A stretch of DNA of 64,000 nt, taken from positions 1,488,001 to 1,552,000 of the forward strand of contig NZ_LT629799.1 of NCBI RefSeq assembly GCF_900105785.1. The letters run 5' to 3'. Below the pieces are notes generated by a model that worked only from the letters and a program-made list of their open reading frames with translations, made no database searches and was not told the DNA's origin. The stretch comes from Microlunatus sagamiharensis (lineage in GTDB: Bacteria; Actinomycetota; Actinomycetes; Propionibacteriales; Propionibacteriaceae). How positions within the stretch are numbered: the first letter of the stretch is position 1; every line of letters begins with the position of its first letter. Both the position numbers and the translations under genes were made by a program. Below are positions 24,623-33,392 of the stretch, piece by piece.

Positions 24623-25057
24623 CAGCGGCGCGCGGTCCTCGTACGGCGTCGACAGCACGGTGGTGGTGTGCGTGGAGACCCCGGCGTCGGCGCGGATGCG
24701 GGCGAGGAGGGTCTCGAGGTCGCCCATCGTGGCGACCTGCACCTTGAGCAGGTAGCTCGGCTCCCCGGCGACGGAGTAGCAGGACACGACCTCGCTGAGG
24801 TGCGCGAGGCGCTGGGGCGCGTCGTCGGCTGCGCTCGGGTCGAAGGGCTTGATGGCGACGAAGGCGGTCACCTGCAGGCCGAGCTCGGCGGGCTCGAGGA
24901 CCGCGCGGTAGCCCTTGATGACGCCGCGCTGCTCGAGGCGCCGGACCCGCTGCTGGGCGGCCGAGGTCGAGAGGCCCGTCTCCTTGCCGATGTCGGTGTA
25001 GGACATGCGGCCGTCCCTGGCCAGCAACGCGAGGATGCGTTGGTCCAGATGCTCCAT
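24620..25057 (-). CDS. Lrp/AsnC family transcriptional regulator
   Basis: A 145-residue feast/famine regulator. The N-terminal HTH covers residues 3-60 (LDQRILALLARDGRMSYTDI, STSAAQQRVRRLEQRGVI). A C-terminal RAM ligand-binding domain (VTAFVAIKPF, VVSCYSVAGEPSYLLKVQV) normally binds an amino acid at a dimer interface. It acts as an octameric DNA-binding protein in the cytoplasm. It is divergent from the exonuclease gene, with 26 bases between the starts. The stop codon TAA is the first part of repeat copy B. Confidence 0.92.
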   Translation of the reverse strand: MEHLDQRILALLARDGRMSYTDIGKETGLSTSAAQQRVRRLEQRGVIKGYRAVLEPAELGLQVTAFVAIKPFDPSAADDAPQRLAHLSEVVSCYSVAGEPSYLLKVQVATMGDLETLLARIRADAGVSTHTTTVLSTPYEDRAPL

Positions 25058-25083
25058 GGCCGCATCGTGCCAGGATCACACCC

Positions 25084-26061
25084 GTGCGGACACGAAAAGT
25101 ATTGCTCCTGGACACGGCGTCGCTCTACTTCCGCGCGTTCTACGGGGTGCCCGACTCGCTGCGCTCCCCCGACGGCCTCCCGGTCAACGCCGTCCGCGGT
25201 CTGCTGGACTTCGTCGCCCGCCTGGTCGACACCTACGAACCCACTCACGTCGTGTGCTGCTGGGACAACGACTGGCGTCCGGCGTGGCGCGTCGCGCTGC
25301 TCCCCTCCTACAAGGCGCACCGCGTCGCGGGGTCGCCGGAGGCACCCGCCGGGGCGACCAGCGTGATCAGCGAGATGGCCTCCTCGAGCGACACCAAGGG
25401 CGAGTCCGCGCCCGACGACCTCGCCGTCCAGGTCCCGTGGATCCGCGAGACGCTGCGGGCCCTGGGCATCGCCGTCGTCGGCCACGACGGCTACGAGGCC
25501 GACGACGTCATCGGGACCCTCGCCACCACGCTGCCCATGCCGGTCGACGTGGTCACCGGCGACCGGGACCTCTTCCAGGTCGTCGACGACGCCCGGGAGG
25601 TCCGGGTCCTCTACATCGCGCGCGGGGTCGGGCGCCACGAGCAGGTCGACGACGCCTGGGTGCGCGAGCGCTACGCGGTGCCCGCGAGCGCGTACGTGGA
25701 CTTCGCGACGATGCGCGGCGACGCCTCCGACGGGCTGCCGGGCGTGCCGGGCATCGGCGACAAGACCGCGGCCAGCCTCATCGCCTCGTACGGCGACCTC
25801 GCGGGCATCCTCGCCGCCGCGAGCGCCCCGGACACCAGGATCAGCGCGGCGGTGCGGGCCAGGCTGCACGCCGCGATCGACTACCTCGCCGTCGCGCCGG
25901 AGGTCGTCGCGGTCGCCCGCGATCTCGACCTCGGCGTGTCGGAGGACGACCTGCTGCTCCCGCAGGAGCCGGCGGACCCCGAGCTGTTCGCCGCGCTCAC
26001 CGAACGTCTCGGGCTCGGCACGAGCGCCACGCGCGTGCTGGCGGCGATGGCACGACCCTGA
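25084..26061 (+). CDS. stand-alone 5'-3' exonuclease
   Basis: A 325-residue homologue of the 5' nuclease domain of DNA polymerase I, without the polymerase. Metal-ligand segments are LLLDTASLYFRAFYG, VVCCWDNDWRPAWR, GYEADDVIGTLA and VVTGDRDLFQVV, followed by the helix-hairpin-helix GVPGIGDKTAASLIASYG that binds duplex DNA. It removes RNA primers or flaps. Actinobacteria often encode such a stand-alone copy in addition to polA. The start is GTG at 25084, 26 bases from the divergent Lrp gene. Confidence 0.92.
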   Translation: MRTRKVLLLDTASLYFRAFYGVPDSLRSPDGLPVNAVRGLLDFVARLVDTYEPTHVVCCWDNDWRPAWRVALLPSYKAHRVAGSPEAPAGATSVISEMASSSDTKGESAPDDLAVQVPWIRETLRALGIAVVGHDGYEADDVIGTLATTLPMPVDVVTGDRDLFQVVDDAREVRVLYIARGVGRHEQVDDAWVRERYAVPASAYVDFATMRGDASDGLPGVPGIGDKTAASLIASYGDLAGILAAASAPDTRISAAVRARLHAAIDYLAVAPEVVAVARDLDLGVSEDDLLLPQEPADPELFAALTERLGLGTSATRVLAAMARP

Positions 26062-26111
26062 CGGCACCCGTGCTGCGCCGTCCGGGCCGTCCGCGCCGAT
26101 AGGGTCGCGCG

Positions 26112-27521
26112 GTGGACAGGTTGCGCAACGTCGCTGTCGTGCTCGCCGGGGGGACCGGGACCCGGGTGGGCCTGAACATCCCCAAGCAGCTCATCAAGAT
26201 CGCCGGCAAGCCGATCATCGAGCACACCATCGCGGCGATGCAGGCCTCGCCGCTGGTCGACGAGATCCTCGTGCTGATGACGCCGGGCTACCTCGACGAC
26301 GTGCGGGCGATCGTCCGCGGCGGCGGCTACGACAAGGTCACCCAGATCCTCGAGGGCGCGGGCACGCGCAACGACACGACGGCCACCGCGCTGGCCGCGC
26401 TCGGCGACGAGGAGTGCAACGTGCTCCTCCACGACGCGGTCCGGCCGCTGGTGTCGCAGACGATCATCGCCGCCAACGTCGAGGCCCTGCAGACCCACGA
26501 GGCCGTCGACACCGCGATCCCCTCGGCCGACACGGTCATCTCGGTCGACGCCGAGCACGGCAACATCGCCGACGTCCTGCCGCGCCACCTGCTGCGCCGC
26601 GGGCAGACGCCCCAGAGCTTCCGGCTCTCGACCATCCGCAGGGCGTACGCCAACGCGGCCCTGGACCCCAACTTCAGCGCGACCGACGACTGCACGGTGG
26701 TGCTGCGCTACCTCCCCGAGGTCCCGGTGGCCGTCGTCGCCGGTCACGAGCGCAACATGAAGGTCACCGAGCCGATCGACGTCTACATCGCCGACAAGCT
26801 CTTCCAGCTCACCTCGGCCGACACGCCCGCCCCGCTGACCGAGGAGGAGTACCGCGCCAAGCTCGAGGGCCGCACCATGGTCGTCTTCGGCGGCTCGTAC
26901 GGCATCGGCGGCGACATCGCGGCGCTCGCGGCGTCGTACGGGGCGACCGTGCGCAGCTTCTCCCGCTCGACGACCGGTACGCACGTCGAGCGCCGCTCCG
27001 AGGTGGCCGACGCGGCGAAGGCGGTGCTGGCCGAGACCGGCCGGATCGACTTCGTCGTCAACACCGCCGGGGTCCTGCCGCGCGGCGAGCTGACCGAGCT
27101 CACCGAGGAGACGATCTACGCCTCGACCGACGTCAACTACCTCGCGCCCGTCTTCGTCGCCCAGGAGTTCTTCCCGCACCTGGCCGCGTCAGGTGGTTCG
27201 CTGCTGCTCTTCACCTCCTCGTCCTACACGCGCGGGCGCTCGGGCTACTCCCTCTACTCCTCCGCCAAGGCGGCCGTGGTCAACCTGACCCAGGCGCTCG
27301 CCGACGAGTGGGCGGGCGACCGGGTGCGGGTCAACTGCATCAACCCCGAGCGCACCGGCACGCCGATGCGGACCAAGGCGTTCGGCGAGGAGCCGGCCGG
27401 CACGCTGCTGTCGAGCGAGGAGGTCGCGCGCCAGTCGCTGGACGTCCTCCTGTCCGAGCAGACCGGGCACGTCATCGACATCCGCCGCGAGGACGGTCCG
27501 GCGGCGATCGCCAACGGCTAG
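26112..27521 (+). CDS. bifunctional cytidylyltransferase / SDR reductase (CDP-ribitol synthase-like)
   Basis: A 469-residue fusion. Residues 1-230 are an IspD/TarI-type nucleotidyltransferase: VVLAGGTGTRVGLNIPKQLI, LLHDAVRPLVS, and ATDDCTVVL near 195. Residues about 255-469 are a short-chain dehydrogenase: VVFGGSYGIGGDIAALAA (NADPH site), NTAGVLPRG, the Ser of TSSSYTRG and the YSLYSSAKAAV Tyr/Lys pair. The same order is found in Haemophilus influenzae Acs1/Bcs1, which reduces ribulose-5-phosphate and activates it to CDP-ribitol for polyol-phosphate polymers. Whether this copy makes CDP-ribitol or another CDP-alditol is inference. No polymerase or teichoic-acid-type genes lie nearby. Confidence 0.87.
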   Translation: MDRLRNVAVVLAGGTGTRVGLNIPKQLIKIAGKPIIEHTIAAMQASPLVDEILVLMTPGYLDDVRAIVRGGGYDKVTQILEGAGTRNDTTATALAALGDEECNVLLHDAVRPLVSQTIIAANVEALQTHEAVDTAIPSADTVISVDAEHGNIADVLPRHLLRRGQTPQSFRLSTIRRAYANAALDPNFSATDDCTVVLRYLPEVPVAVVAGHERNMKVTEPIDVYIADKLFQLTSADTPAPLTEEEYRAKLEGRTMVVFGGSYGIGGDIAALAASYGATVRSFSRSTTGTHVERRSEVADAAKAVLAETGRIDFVVNTAGVLPRGELTELTEETIYASTDVNYLAPVFVAQEFFPHLAASGGSLLLFTSSSYTRGRSGYSLYSSAKAAVVNLTQALADEWAGDRVRVNCINPERTGTPMRTKAFGEEPAGTLLSSEEVARQSLDVLLSEQTGHVIDIRREDGPAAIANG

Positions 27522-27534
27522 ACGGGGCCTGGGC

Positions 27535-27807
27535 GTGGGACGAGGACTCGGCCCCGGCGCGGAGCCGCTGCGGGCGCAGGTGTGGACCTACCGGCACCGC
27601 CGGGCCGTCCGCGTCGTCGGCCTGCTGGCGCTGGCCGCGGTCGTCGTCGACCTGGTGCTGGCCGTGCGCGCGAGCGACCCGGTGCTGCCGCCGGTGCTGA
27701 GCGTCGTGGTCTGGACGACCCAGGTCGTCCTCTGGGGCTGGGTCTTCCCGGCGGGCCTGCGCCGCGACCCCGTACCCGGACCCGACGCAGGAACGCCGAG
27801 GCCCTGA
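27535..27807 (+). CDS. small membrane protein, hypothetical
   Basis: 90 residues with two hydrophobic segments (VVGLLALAAVVVDLVLAV and the VLSVVVWTTQVVLWGWVF region) between basic ends and a Pro-rich tail. It starts with GTG only 13 bases after the CDP-alditol synthase, so it is probably in that operon. No family is recognised. Confidence 0.55.
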   Translation: MGRGLGPGAEPLRAQVWTYRHRRAVRVVGLLALAAVVVDLVLAVRASDPVLPPVLSVVVWTTQVVLWGWVFPAGLRRDPVPGPDAGTPRP

Positions 27808-27827
27808 GGAGGGTTCCGCACCTACCG

Positions 27828-27941
27828 GTGCAGGAGGGAATACCCGCGGGCGCGCACAGGTTCGAGCCGTACGTGCTGATCACGGGGTACCGACGGCGGG
27901 TCATCGACCTGTGCCGTCTCGAGGTCGCCGCGCCCGCCTGA
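27828..27941 (+). other. possible leader ORF or 5' structure before symporter
   Basis: A GTG-started reading frame of 37 residues (ending RRRVIDLCRLEVAAPA) lies in the 259-base gap before the symporter. It overlaps an inverted repeat: CACAGGTTCGA at 27855-27865 pairs with TCGACCTGTG at 27904-27913. There is no good Shine-Dalgarno for the GTG, though GCACC/GGTGC pairs just upstream. It may be a structured 5' UTR, a leader peptide or chance. Confidence 0.25.
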
Positions 27942-28066
27942 GCAGGCGCGCACCCCGACCCACCGGGCCCTCCGGAGCCCGCACCGAACGCTGCGCCGGG
28001 TCTCCGCACGTCCACGCCGCACGCCCCCTCCGCACGACCCCCACCCACTCCTCACCGAGGTCCTCC

Positions 28067-29401
28067 ATGTCTTCCTCCGCCCCCACGACCGAGGCCGCGC
28101 CCGCGCGGCGCGGTCTCCGCCTGCCCTTCTGGGCCCAGGTCCTGCTCGGCCTCGCCCTCGGCCTGGTCCTCGGCTTCGTCGCCCGGCAGGGCGACGTCGG
28201 CTGGCTGGCCACCACGCTCAAGACGGTCGGCAGCACCTTCGTGCAGCTGCTCCAGGTCGTCGTCGTGCCGCTCGTGCTGACCGCGATCATCGTCAGCATC
28301 GCCAACCTGCGCCAGGTGACCAACGCCGCCCGGCTCGCCGTGCAGACGCTCGTGTGGTTCGCCATCACCGCGCTGATCGCCGTCGTCATCGGCATCACGA
28401 TCGGTCTCGTCACGAACCCGGGCTCGAGCGCGACCATCACCACCGCCGGCGCCGAGGCTCCGTCGCGCACCGGCTCGTGGCTCGACTTCCTGACCTCGAT
28501 CGTCCCGGCCAACGTGCTCGGCCTCGAGTCCAGCAGCAGCGGCCTGTCGTTCAACGTGCTGCAGCTTGTGGTGCTCGGCATCGTCATCGGCGCGGCCGCC
28601 CTCGCCGTCGGCGAGCCGGCCGAGCCCTTCCTCGGCGTCGTCCGCGGTGCGCTGGCCGTCTTCCAGAAGATCACCTGGTGGGTCATCCGCCTGGCCCCGA
28701 TCGGCACCGCCGGGCTCATCGGCCGCGCGGTCGCCCAGTACGGCTGGGACCTCGTCGCCCCGCTCGCGGTCTTCACCGTCGACGTCTACGTCGGCTGCGC
28801 GATCGTGCTGTTCGTCGTCTACCCGCTGCTGGCCCGGGCCCACGGCCTCAGCCCCCGGCGCTTCTTCGCCGGCGCCTGGCCCGCGATCCAGTTCGCCTTC
28901 GTCTCGCGCAGCTCGGTCGGCACCCTGCCGCTCACGCAGCGCGTGGTGACCAAGAACCTCGGCGTCTCCGAGGACTACGCGTCCTTCGCCGTCCCGATCG
29001 GGGCGACGACCAAGATGGACGGCTGCGCGGCCATCTACCCCGCGCTCGCCGCAATCACCGTCGCCCAGCTCTTCGGCGTGCAGCTCGGGATCACCGACTA
29101 CCTGCTGATCGCCTTCGTCTCGGTCGTCGGCTCGGCGGCCACGGCGGGCATCACCGGCGCGGTTGTCATGCTGACGCTCACCCTGTCGACGCTGGGCCTC
29201 CCGCTCGAGGGCGTGGGCCTGCTGCTGGCCATCGACCCGATCCTCGACATGATGCGCACCGCGACGAACGTCGCCGGCCAGGCGCTGGTGCCGACGATCG
29301 TCGCCAAGCGCAACGGCCTGATCGACCTCGACGTCTACAACGGCGCCAAGGTCTCCTCGATCGACGAGGAGCGTACGCAGCCCGTGCCCGCTCGCGTCTG
29401 A
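28067..29401 (+). CDS. dicarboxylate/amino acid:cation symporter (DAACS)
   Basis: A 444-residue GltP/DctA-type secondary transporter importing C4-dicarboxylates or acidic amino acids with protons or sodium. Eight hydrophobic segments are seen, starting LPFWAQVLLGLALGLVLGFV. The HP1 serine-rich loop appears as VSRSSVGTLPL, and the substrate and cation site as PIGATTKMDGCA followed by the HP2/TM8 region IDPILDMMRTATNVAGQALV. The start ATG at 28067 fits the first helix; earlier in-frame Met codons would add a Pro/Arg-rich, unlikely N-terminus. A strong terminator follows. Confidence 0.92.
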   Translation: MSSSAPTTEAAPARRGLRLPFWAQVLLGLALGLVLGFVARQGDVGWLATTLKTVGSTFVQLLQVVVVPLVLTAIIVSIANLRQVTNAARLAVQTLVWFAITALIAVVIGITIGLVTNPGSSATITTAGAEAPSRTGSWLDFLTSIVPANVLGLESSSSGLSFNVLQLVVLGIVIGAAALAVGEPAEPFLGVVRGALAVFQKITWWVIRLAPIGTAGLIGRAVAQYGWDLVAPLAVFTVDVYVGCAIVLFVVYPLLARAHGLSPRRFFAGAWPAIQFAFVSRSSVGTLPLTQRVVTKNLGVSEDYASFAVPIGATTKMDGCAAIYPALAAITVAQLFGVQLGITDYLLIAFVSVVGSAATAGITGAVVMLTLTLSTLGLPLEGVGLLLAIDPILDMMRTATNVAGQALVPTIVAKRNGLIDLDVYNGAKVSSIDEERTQPVPARV

Positions 29402-29428
29402 CCCGATCGGCGGCGCACCGGTCCACCA

Positions 29429-29461
29429 CGAGGCACCCCTCCAGTCGGGAGGGGTGCCTCG
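29429..29461. terminator. bidirectional terminator
   Basis: A near-perfect 15-base stem, CGAGGCACCCCTCC pairing with GGGAGGGGTGCCTCG, with a short AGTC loop between the convergent symporter and GH15 genes. Confidence 0.85.
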
Positions 29462-29466
29462 TCGCG

Positions 29467-31500
29467 TCAGGGGACGTCCTCCCCGTCGGAGATGCCGTCG
29501 TCGTCCACGACCGCGGCGGACAGACCGGCCGACACCTTCGGGAAGGACTCCGTGGGCTCGACCGAGCCGGCCCACGAGCCCGACCCCGTCGCGGCGTGCA
29601 GCGACTCGAGCTTGATCACGTGCAGCACCGCGTTGATCAGCGCCAGGTGGGTGAACGCCTGCGGGAAGTTGCCCAGGTGCTGGCCCGAGTGCGCGTCGAT
29701 CTCCTCGGCGTAGAGCGCGAGGGGCCCGGCGAAGGACAGCAGCCGGGCGCAGAGCTTGCGGGCGCGGTCGTACTCGCCGATCTCGCACAGCGCCGAGACC
29801 AGCCAGAACGAGCAGATGGTGAAGCTGCCCTCCTCGCCGGAGAAGCCGTCGTCGGTCTCGTCGACCTTGTAGCGCATCACCAGGCCGTTGACCGTCAGCT
29901 CGTCGGCGATCGCCAGCACGGTCGCGCGGATGATCGGGTCCTCCGGCGGCAGGAAGCGCACCAGCGGCGCCAGCAGCAGCGAGGCGTCGAGGGCCTTGGT
30001 CCCGTAGTGCTGGGTGAGCACGCCGCGCTCGTCGACGCCGTTCGCGAGGATGTCCTCACGGATCTCCTGCGCGGCGAGCTCCCACTCGTCGGCCTTGCCG
30101 TCCTCGCCGGTCATCCGGGCGATCTTGGCGCCGCGGTCGACGGCCACCCAGCACATGATCTTGGACGAGGTGAAGTGCTGGAGCTCGCCGCGCACCTCCC
30201 AGATGCCCGCGTCGGGCTCGCGCCAGTGCTTGAGCGCCTCGGCGACCTGGGCGTCGAGGATGCCCCAGATCCGGTTGTCGAGGTGGTCGGCCGCCTTGAA
30301 GTGCAGGTAGACCGAGTCGAGCAGCGCGCCCCACACGTCGTGCTGGCGCTGCGCGTACGCGGCGTTGCCGACCCGCACCGGCCGCGAGCCCGCGTAGCCG
30401 CCCAGCCAGTCGAGCTCGCGCTCGGTCAGCTGCTTCTCCCCGCCGATGCCGTACATGATCTGGATGTCCTGCTCGTCGGCGACGAGGTCGGCGATGAAGG
30501 AGAAGAAGTCCACGGCCTCCCAGTCGAAGCCGAGGGAGTAGAGCCCCCACAGCGCGAAGGTGGCGTCGCGGATCCAGGTGTAGCGGTAGTCGTAGTTGCG
30601 GTTGCCGCCGGGCGTCTCGGGCAGCGAGGTCGACCCGGCCGCGGCGATCGCCCCCGTCGGGGCGTAGGTGAGGCCCTTGAGGGTGAGCGCGGAGCGCTGC
30701 AGGTAGCCGCGCCACGGGTGGTCGGGGAAGCGGCCTCGGGCGAGCCAGTGCTGCCAGTGGTGGGCGGTCCAGACCTGCTTGGCGTACGCCTCCTCGTACG
30801 TCGTCGGCGGCACCGCCCCGCCCCACGAGAGGCAGACGAAGCGGGTGTCGCCCTGCTTGAGGAGCGTGCGGGCGCTGGCCTGGCCGCCCTCGAGGCCGAT
30901 CTTGAGGTCGCTGGTCAGCGTGACCGGGGGCGCGCCGTCGGCCGACGCGGTGGCCGCGTAGTAGCCCTCCCCGTCGTACTCCCAGTGCGCGTGCTGGCGG
31001 CCGTAGTCGAAGACCGGCTCGCAGTCCATGACCGTCTGCACCTCGCCGGACACGCAGCGGATGGTGCGCACGAGCATGTGCTCGGCCTCGTAGTCGTTCG
31101 GCGTGCGCCGGTACGTCCTGGACCGGTCGTCCTCGTGGTGCCAGGGGCCGATCACCAGTGCGTCGCGCACGATGATCCAGCCCGTCGGGGTACCCCAGCT
31201 GGTCTCGATGATCATCGTGCCCGGGAGGTAGCGCATCTCGGCCGGGACGAGCACGTCCTCCGGCGCCACCCGGAAGGCGCCGGCCCCGCGGCCGAGGATC
31301 CGGCCGAACACGCTCGCGGAGTCGAAGCGCGGCACGCACATCCACTCGACCGCGCCGTTGGGCGACAGCAGGGCCGACACCTCGCCGTCGCTCAGGAAGC
31401 CGTAGTCGCCGATCGGGGTGGAACGCACGACACCACCGGGGCTGCTGAGCTGCTGGTGCTCGGCCCGGGCGTGCGGGGCGCTCCCGCTGCTGTTCGCCAT
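29467..31500 (-). CDS. glycoside hydrolase family 15 (glucoamylase/trehalase type)
   Basis: A 677-residue cytoplasmic GH15 enzyme. The N-terminal beta-sandwich domain begins IGDYGFLSDGEVSALLSPNG and contains the common VEWMCVPRFDSASVFGRIL. The (alpha/alpha)6 barrel includes NYDYRYTWIRDATFALW, GNAAYAQRQHDVWGALLDS and, near the C-terminus, GSFTICSFWLVSALCEIGEYD, where the catalytic Glu residues are expected. Mycobacterial relatives of this length are trehalases, so trehalose is the likeliest substrate; a maltooligosaccharide activity is possible. It has no signal peptide and is a single gene. Confidence 0.9.
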   Translation of the reverse strand: MANSSGSAPHARAEHQQLSSPGGVVRSTPIGDYGFLSDGEVSALLSPNGAVEWMCVPRFDSASVFGRILGRGAGAFRVAPEDVLVPAEMRYLPGTMIIETSWGTPTGWIIVRDALVIGPWHHEDDRSRTYRRTPNDYEAEHMLVRTIRCVSGEVQTVMDCEPVFDYGRQHAHWEYDGEGYYAATASADGAPPVTLTSDLKIGLEGGQASARTLLKQGDTRFVCLSWGGAVPPTTYEEAYAKQVWTAHHWQHWLARGRFPDHPWRGYLQRSALTLKGLTYAPTGAIAAAGSTSLPETPGGNRNYDYRYTWIRDATFALWGLYSLGFDWEAVDFFSFIADLVADEQDIQIMYGIGGEKQLTERELDWLGGYAGSRPVRVGNAAYAQRQHDVWGALLDSVYLHFKAADHLDNRIWGILDAQVAEALKHWREPDAGIWEVRGELQHFTSSKIMCWVAVDRGAKIARMTGEDGKADEWELAAQEIREDILANGVDERGVLTQHYGTKALDASLLLAPLVRFLPPEDPIIRATVLAIADELTVNGLVMRYKVDETDDGFSGEEGSFTICSFWLVSALCEIGEYDRARKLCARLLSFAGPLALYAEEIDAHSGQHLGNFPQAFTHLALINAVLHVIKLESLHAATGSGSWAGSVEPTESFPKVSAGLSAAVVDDDGISDGEDVP

Positions 31501-31556
31501 GGGGGAAGCATCCCGGGTCCAGGACCGGGCGCGCGAGGCACCCCTGGCGCAGGCGC

Positions 31557-31979
31557 TCAGCGCGGCGCCGGCACCTCGATCACGACCGGGCCGCGGCGGA
31601 CCTCGTCGGTGGAGGTCCAGCTCACGATCACGCGCTGGCCTCGGTCGTAGCGGCTGAACCAGACGCTCATCGACGCCCCGGGCGCGAGCGTCGGCAGGAC
31701 GTCGGAGGCAACGGTCTCCACCTGCCCGGGCACCGGGCGCGGAGGCCAGCTCTCGATCCCCTCGGTGAAGGGCAGCAGGTGCACCAGGGACGCGGTCCCC
31801 CGCCCGACGTTCACCAGGGACCAGGTGTGGTCCTCCTGGTGGTCGAGCCGGAAGGCCGCCCCTCCGTCGGCGTCACCGGTTCCGCGCCGGTGGCGGTCCT
31901 GGGCGACCGCCAGCCGTCCCCCTGCGAAGCCCAGACCGCTCGCCAGCACTGCGACGAGCAGGAGAAGCCCCCACTCCAC
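31557..31979 (-). CDS. hypothetical protein, single N-terminal membrane segment
   Basis: 140 residues. A hydrophobic N-terminus (MEWGLLLLVAVLASGLGFAGG) acts as signal or anchor, followed by a beta-rich region (DHTWSLVNVGRGTASLVHLL, MSVWFSRYDRGQRVIVSW) that resembles a small immunoglobulin-like or cupredoxin-like sandwich. No family is recognised. It is oriented with the GH15 gene, 56 bases away. Upstream, 31980-32132 holds nothing I can name. Confidence 0.65.
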   Translation of the reverse strand: MEWGLLLLVAVLASGLGFAGGRLAVAQDRHRRGTGDADGGAAFRLDHQEDHTWSLVNVGRGTASLVHLLPFTEGIESWPPRPVPGQVETVASDVLPTLAPGASMSVWFSRYDRGQRVIVSWTSTDEVRRGPVVIEVPAPR

Positions 31980-32132
31980 ACGCCCCCCTGTTCGCTCTCG
32001 ACCGGGCGGATCTGCTGCCCTGCAAGAGAAGTAGTGCGAGGAAGACTAGGAGCGTCGCCGGGCGAGGTACAGAGCGTCCACGAGGTCTCGGTGAACCTTC
32101 AACCGTTTATCAGCCCTCTGTCCTCCAAGACG

Positions 32133-32169
32133 CCGAACGCCCGCCCGGCAGTGCGAGGCGGGCGTTCGG
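32133..32169. terminator. wrbA terminator
   Basis: A perfect 13-base stem, CCGAACGCCCGCC with GGCGGGCGTTCGG, 15 bases beyond the wrbA stop. It is symmetrical and likely works in both directions. Confidence 0.85.
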
Positions 32170-32184
32170 TGCGCAGCGGGGAGC

Positions 32185-32751
32185 TCAGCCGTTGAGGCGC
32201 TGGCTGATGCTGATCACGCGGCCGACCAGGTGGTCGAGCGCGGTGTTGGTGACGTCGCCGACGGGGATGTCGTTGCCGCCGCCGGTGACGTGGCTGACGC
32301 CGTAGGGGTTGCCGTCGACGAACTTGCTGCCGTCGGTGTAGCCCGGGGTCACGAGGATGCCGCCGAAGTGGATGATCGTGTTGTAGAGCGCGAGGAGGGT
32401 CGTCTCCTGGCCGCCGTGCAGGGTCTGGCTCGAGGTGAAGCCGGCGTAGACCTTGTCCGCGAGCTGGCCCTGGGCCCACTGCGCGCCGAGGCTGTCGATG
32501 AAGACCTTCAGGCGGCCGGCGATGTTGCCGTAGCGGGTCGGCGAGCCGAAGAGCACGACGTCGGCCCAGACGATGTCCTCGGGGGTCGGGCGCTGCGGGT
32601 CGCCCTCGGCGGCCTCGTCGCCGTCGCGACCGACGGAGCGCAGGCGGACCTCGGCGCCCTGCGCCTCGGCGGTCTGGGCGAGACGGGCGGCCATCGTGGC
32701 GACCGTGCCGGTCTGGGAGTAGTAGATGATCGTGAGCTTGGTGGGCGCCAT
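32185..32751 (-). CDS. wrbA: NAD(P)H:quinone oxidoreductase, WrbA type
   Basis: A 188-residue flavodoxin-like protein that reduces quinones by two electrons, limiting redox cycling. The FMN phosphate loop is in YYSQTGTVATMAARLA, and GSPTRYGNIAGRLK is the second FMN loop. The central insertion with GFTSSQTLHGGQETTLLAL and HFGGILVTPGY is diagnostic for WrbA. The length is normal. It is preceded by GAGGAGAGG. A palindrome (32773-32786) lies just upstream, suggesting control by a MarR- or HxlR-like repressor that is not encoded next to it. Confidence 0.93.
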   Translation of the reverse strand: MAPTKLTIIYYSQTGTVATMAARLAQTAEAQGAEVRLRSVGRDGDEAAEGDPQRPTPEDIVWADVVLFGSPTRYGNIAGRLKVFIDSLGAQWAQGQLADKVYAGFTSSQTLHGGQETTLLALYNTIIHFGGILVTPGYTDGSKFVDGNPYGVSHVTGGGNDIPVGDVTNTALDHLVGRVISISQRLNG

Positions 32752-32772
32752 GGTGGCCTCTCCTCGGGAGTA

Positions 32773-32786
32773 GTTGACTGCTCAAC
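32773..32786. promoter_or_regulatory. candidate operator upstream of wrbA
   Basis: GTTGACTGCTCAAC has GTTGA/TCAAC arms around CTGC. It is 21 bases before the wrbA ATG, in an AT-richer patch (CAACCATATCGGATCC) that probably contains the promoter. The form resembles redox or MarR-type operators. Confidence 0.45.
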
Positions 32787-32892
32787 CATATCGGATCCGG
32801 CGCTATTCCTCAGCGACTCCGACAGGTCGGCGGAGGGCGGGCCCGCCTAGGCTGCCGCCACACCGCCGACCCGTGCACAGAGGAGGGACGTC

Positions 32893-33312
32893 ATGTCGTC
32901 ACGCAAGGACCAGCAGCCCGTACGCGCCCTCGCGCGGGTGCTGCTCGGGGGCGTGCTCGCCTTCGCCGGCACGACCCACCTCACGGTGGCGCGCGAGGAG
33001 TTCCGGGCGCAGGTCCCCGAGACGGTGACGCGAGTGCTGCCGCTCACCACCGACCAGGTCGTGCTCGCCTCCGGCGTCGCGGAGATCAGCCTGGGCGCCG
33101 CCCTCGCGCTCGCCCCGGCGCGGCACCGCGAGCTGGTGGGGAACGCGGCCGCGGCGTTCTTCACCGCGATCTTCCCCGGCAACATCGCCCAGCTCGTCCA
33201 CCACCGAGACGGCTTTGGCCTCGACACCGACAGCAAGCGCGCCCTCCGCCTCCTGGGCCAGCCCGTCCTCGTCGCGTGGGCGCTCTGGTCCACCCGCACC
33301 GGCCGCGCCTGA
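32893..33312 (+). CDS. DoxX-like membrane protein
   Basis: A 139-residue protein with four hydrophobic segments, resembling the DoxX/DUF4267-like quinone-associated membrane fold: ARVLLGGVLAFAGTTHL, VVLASGVAEISLGAALAL, NAAAAFFTAIFPGNIAQLV, LLGQPVLVAWALW. Family members are loosely linked to redox or detoxification. It has a GAGGAGGG ribosome-binding site and is divergent from wrbA, sharing the region with the candidate operator. Confidence 0.65.
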   Translation: MSSRKDQQPVRALARVLLGGVLAFAGTTHLTVAREEFRAQVPETVTRVLPLTTDQVVLASGVAEISLGAALALAPARHRELVGNAAAAFFTAIFPGNIAQLVHHRDGFGLDTDSKRALRLLGQPVLVAWALWSTRTGRA

Positions 33313-33392
33313 CGTACCCGAGAACGCTGCGCGGGGTAGGGGTGGACGCATGAGCCCACCCCGGCGGCGTCCCGAGCTGCCCCGACCGGGTC

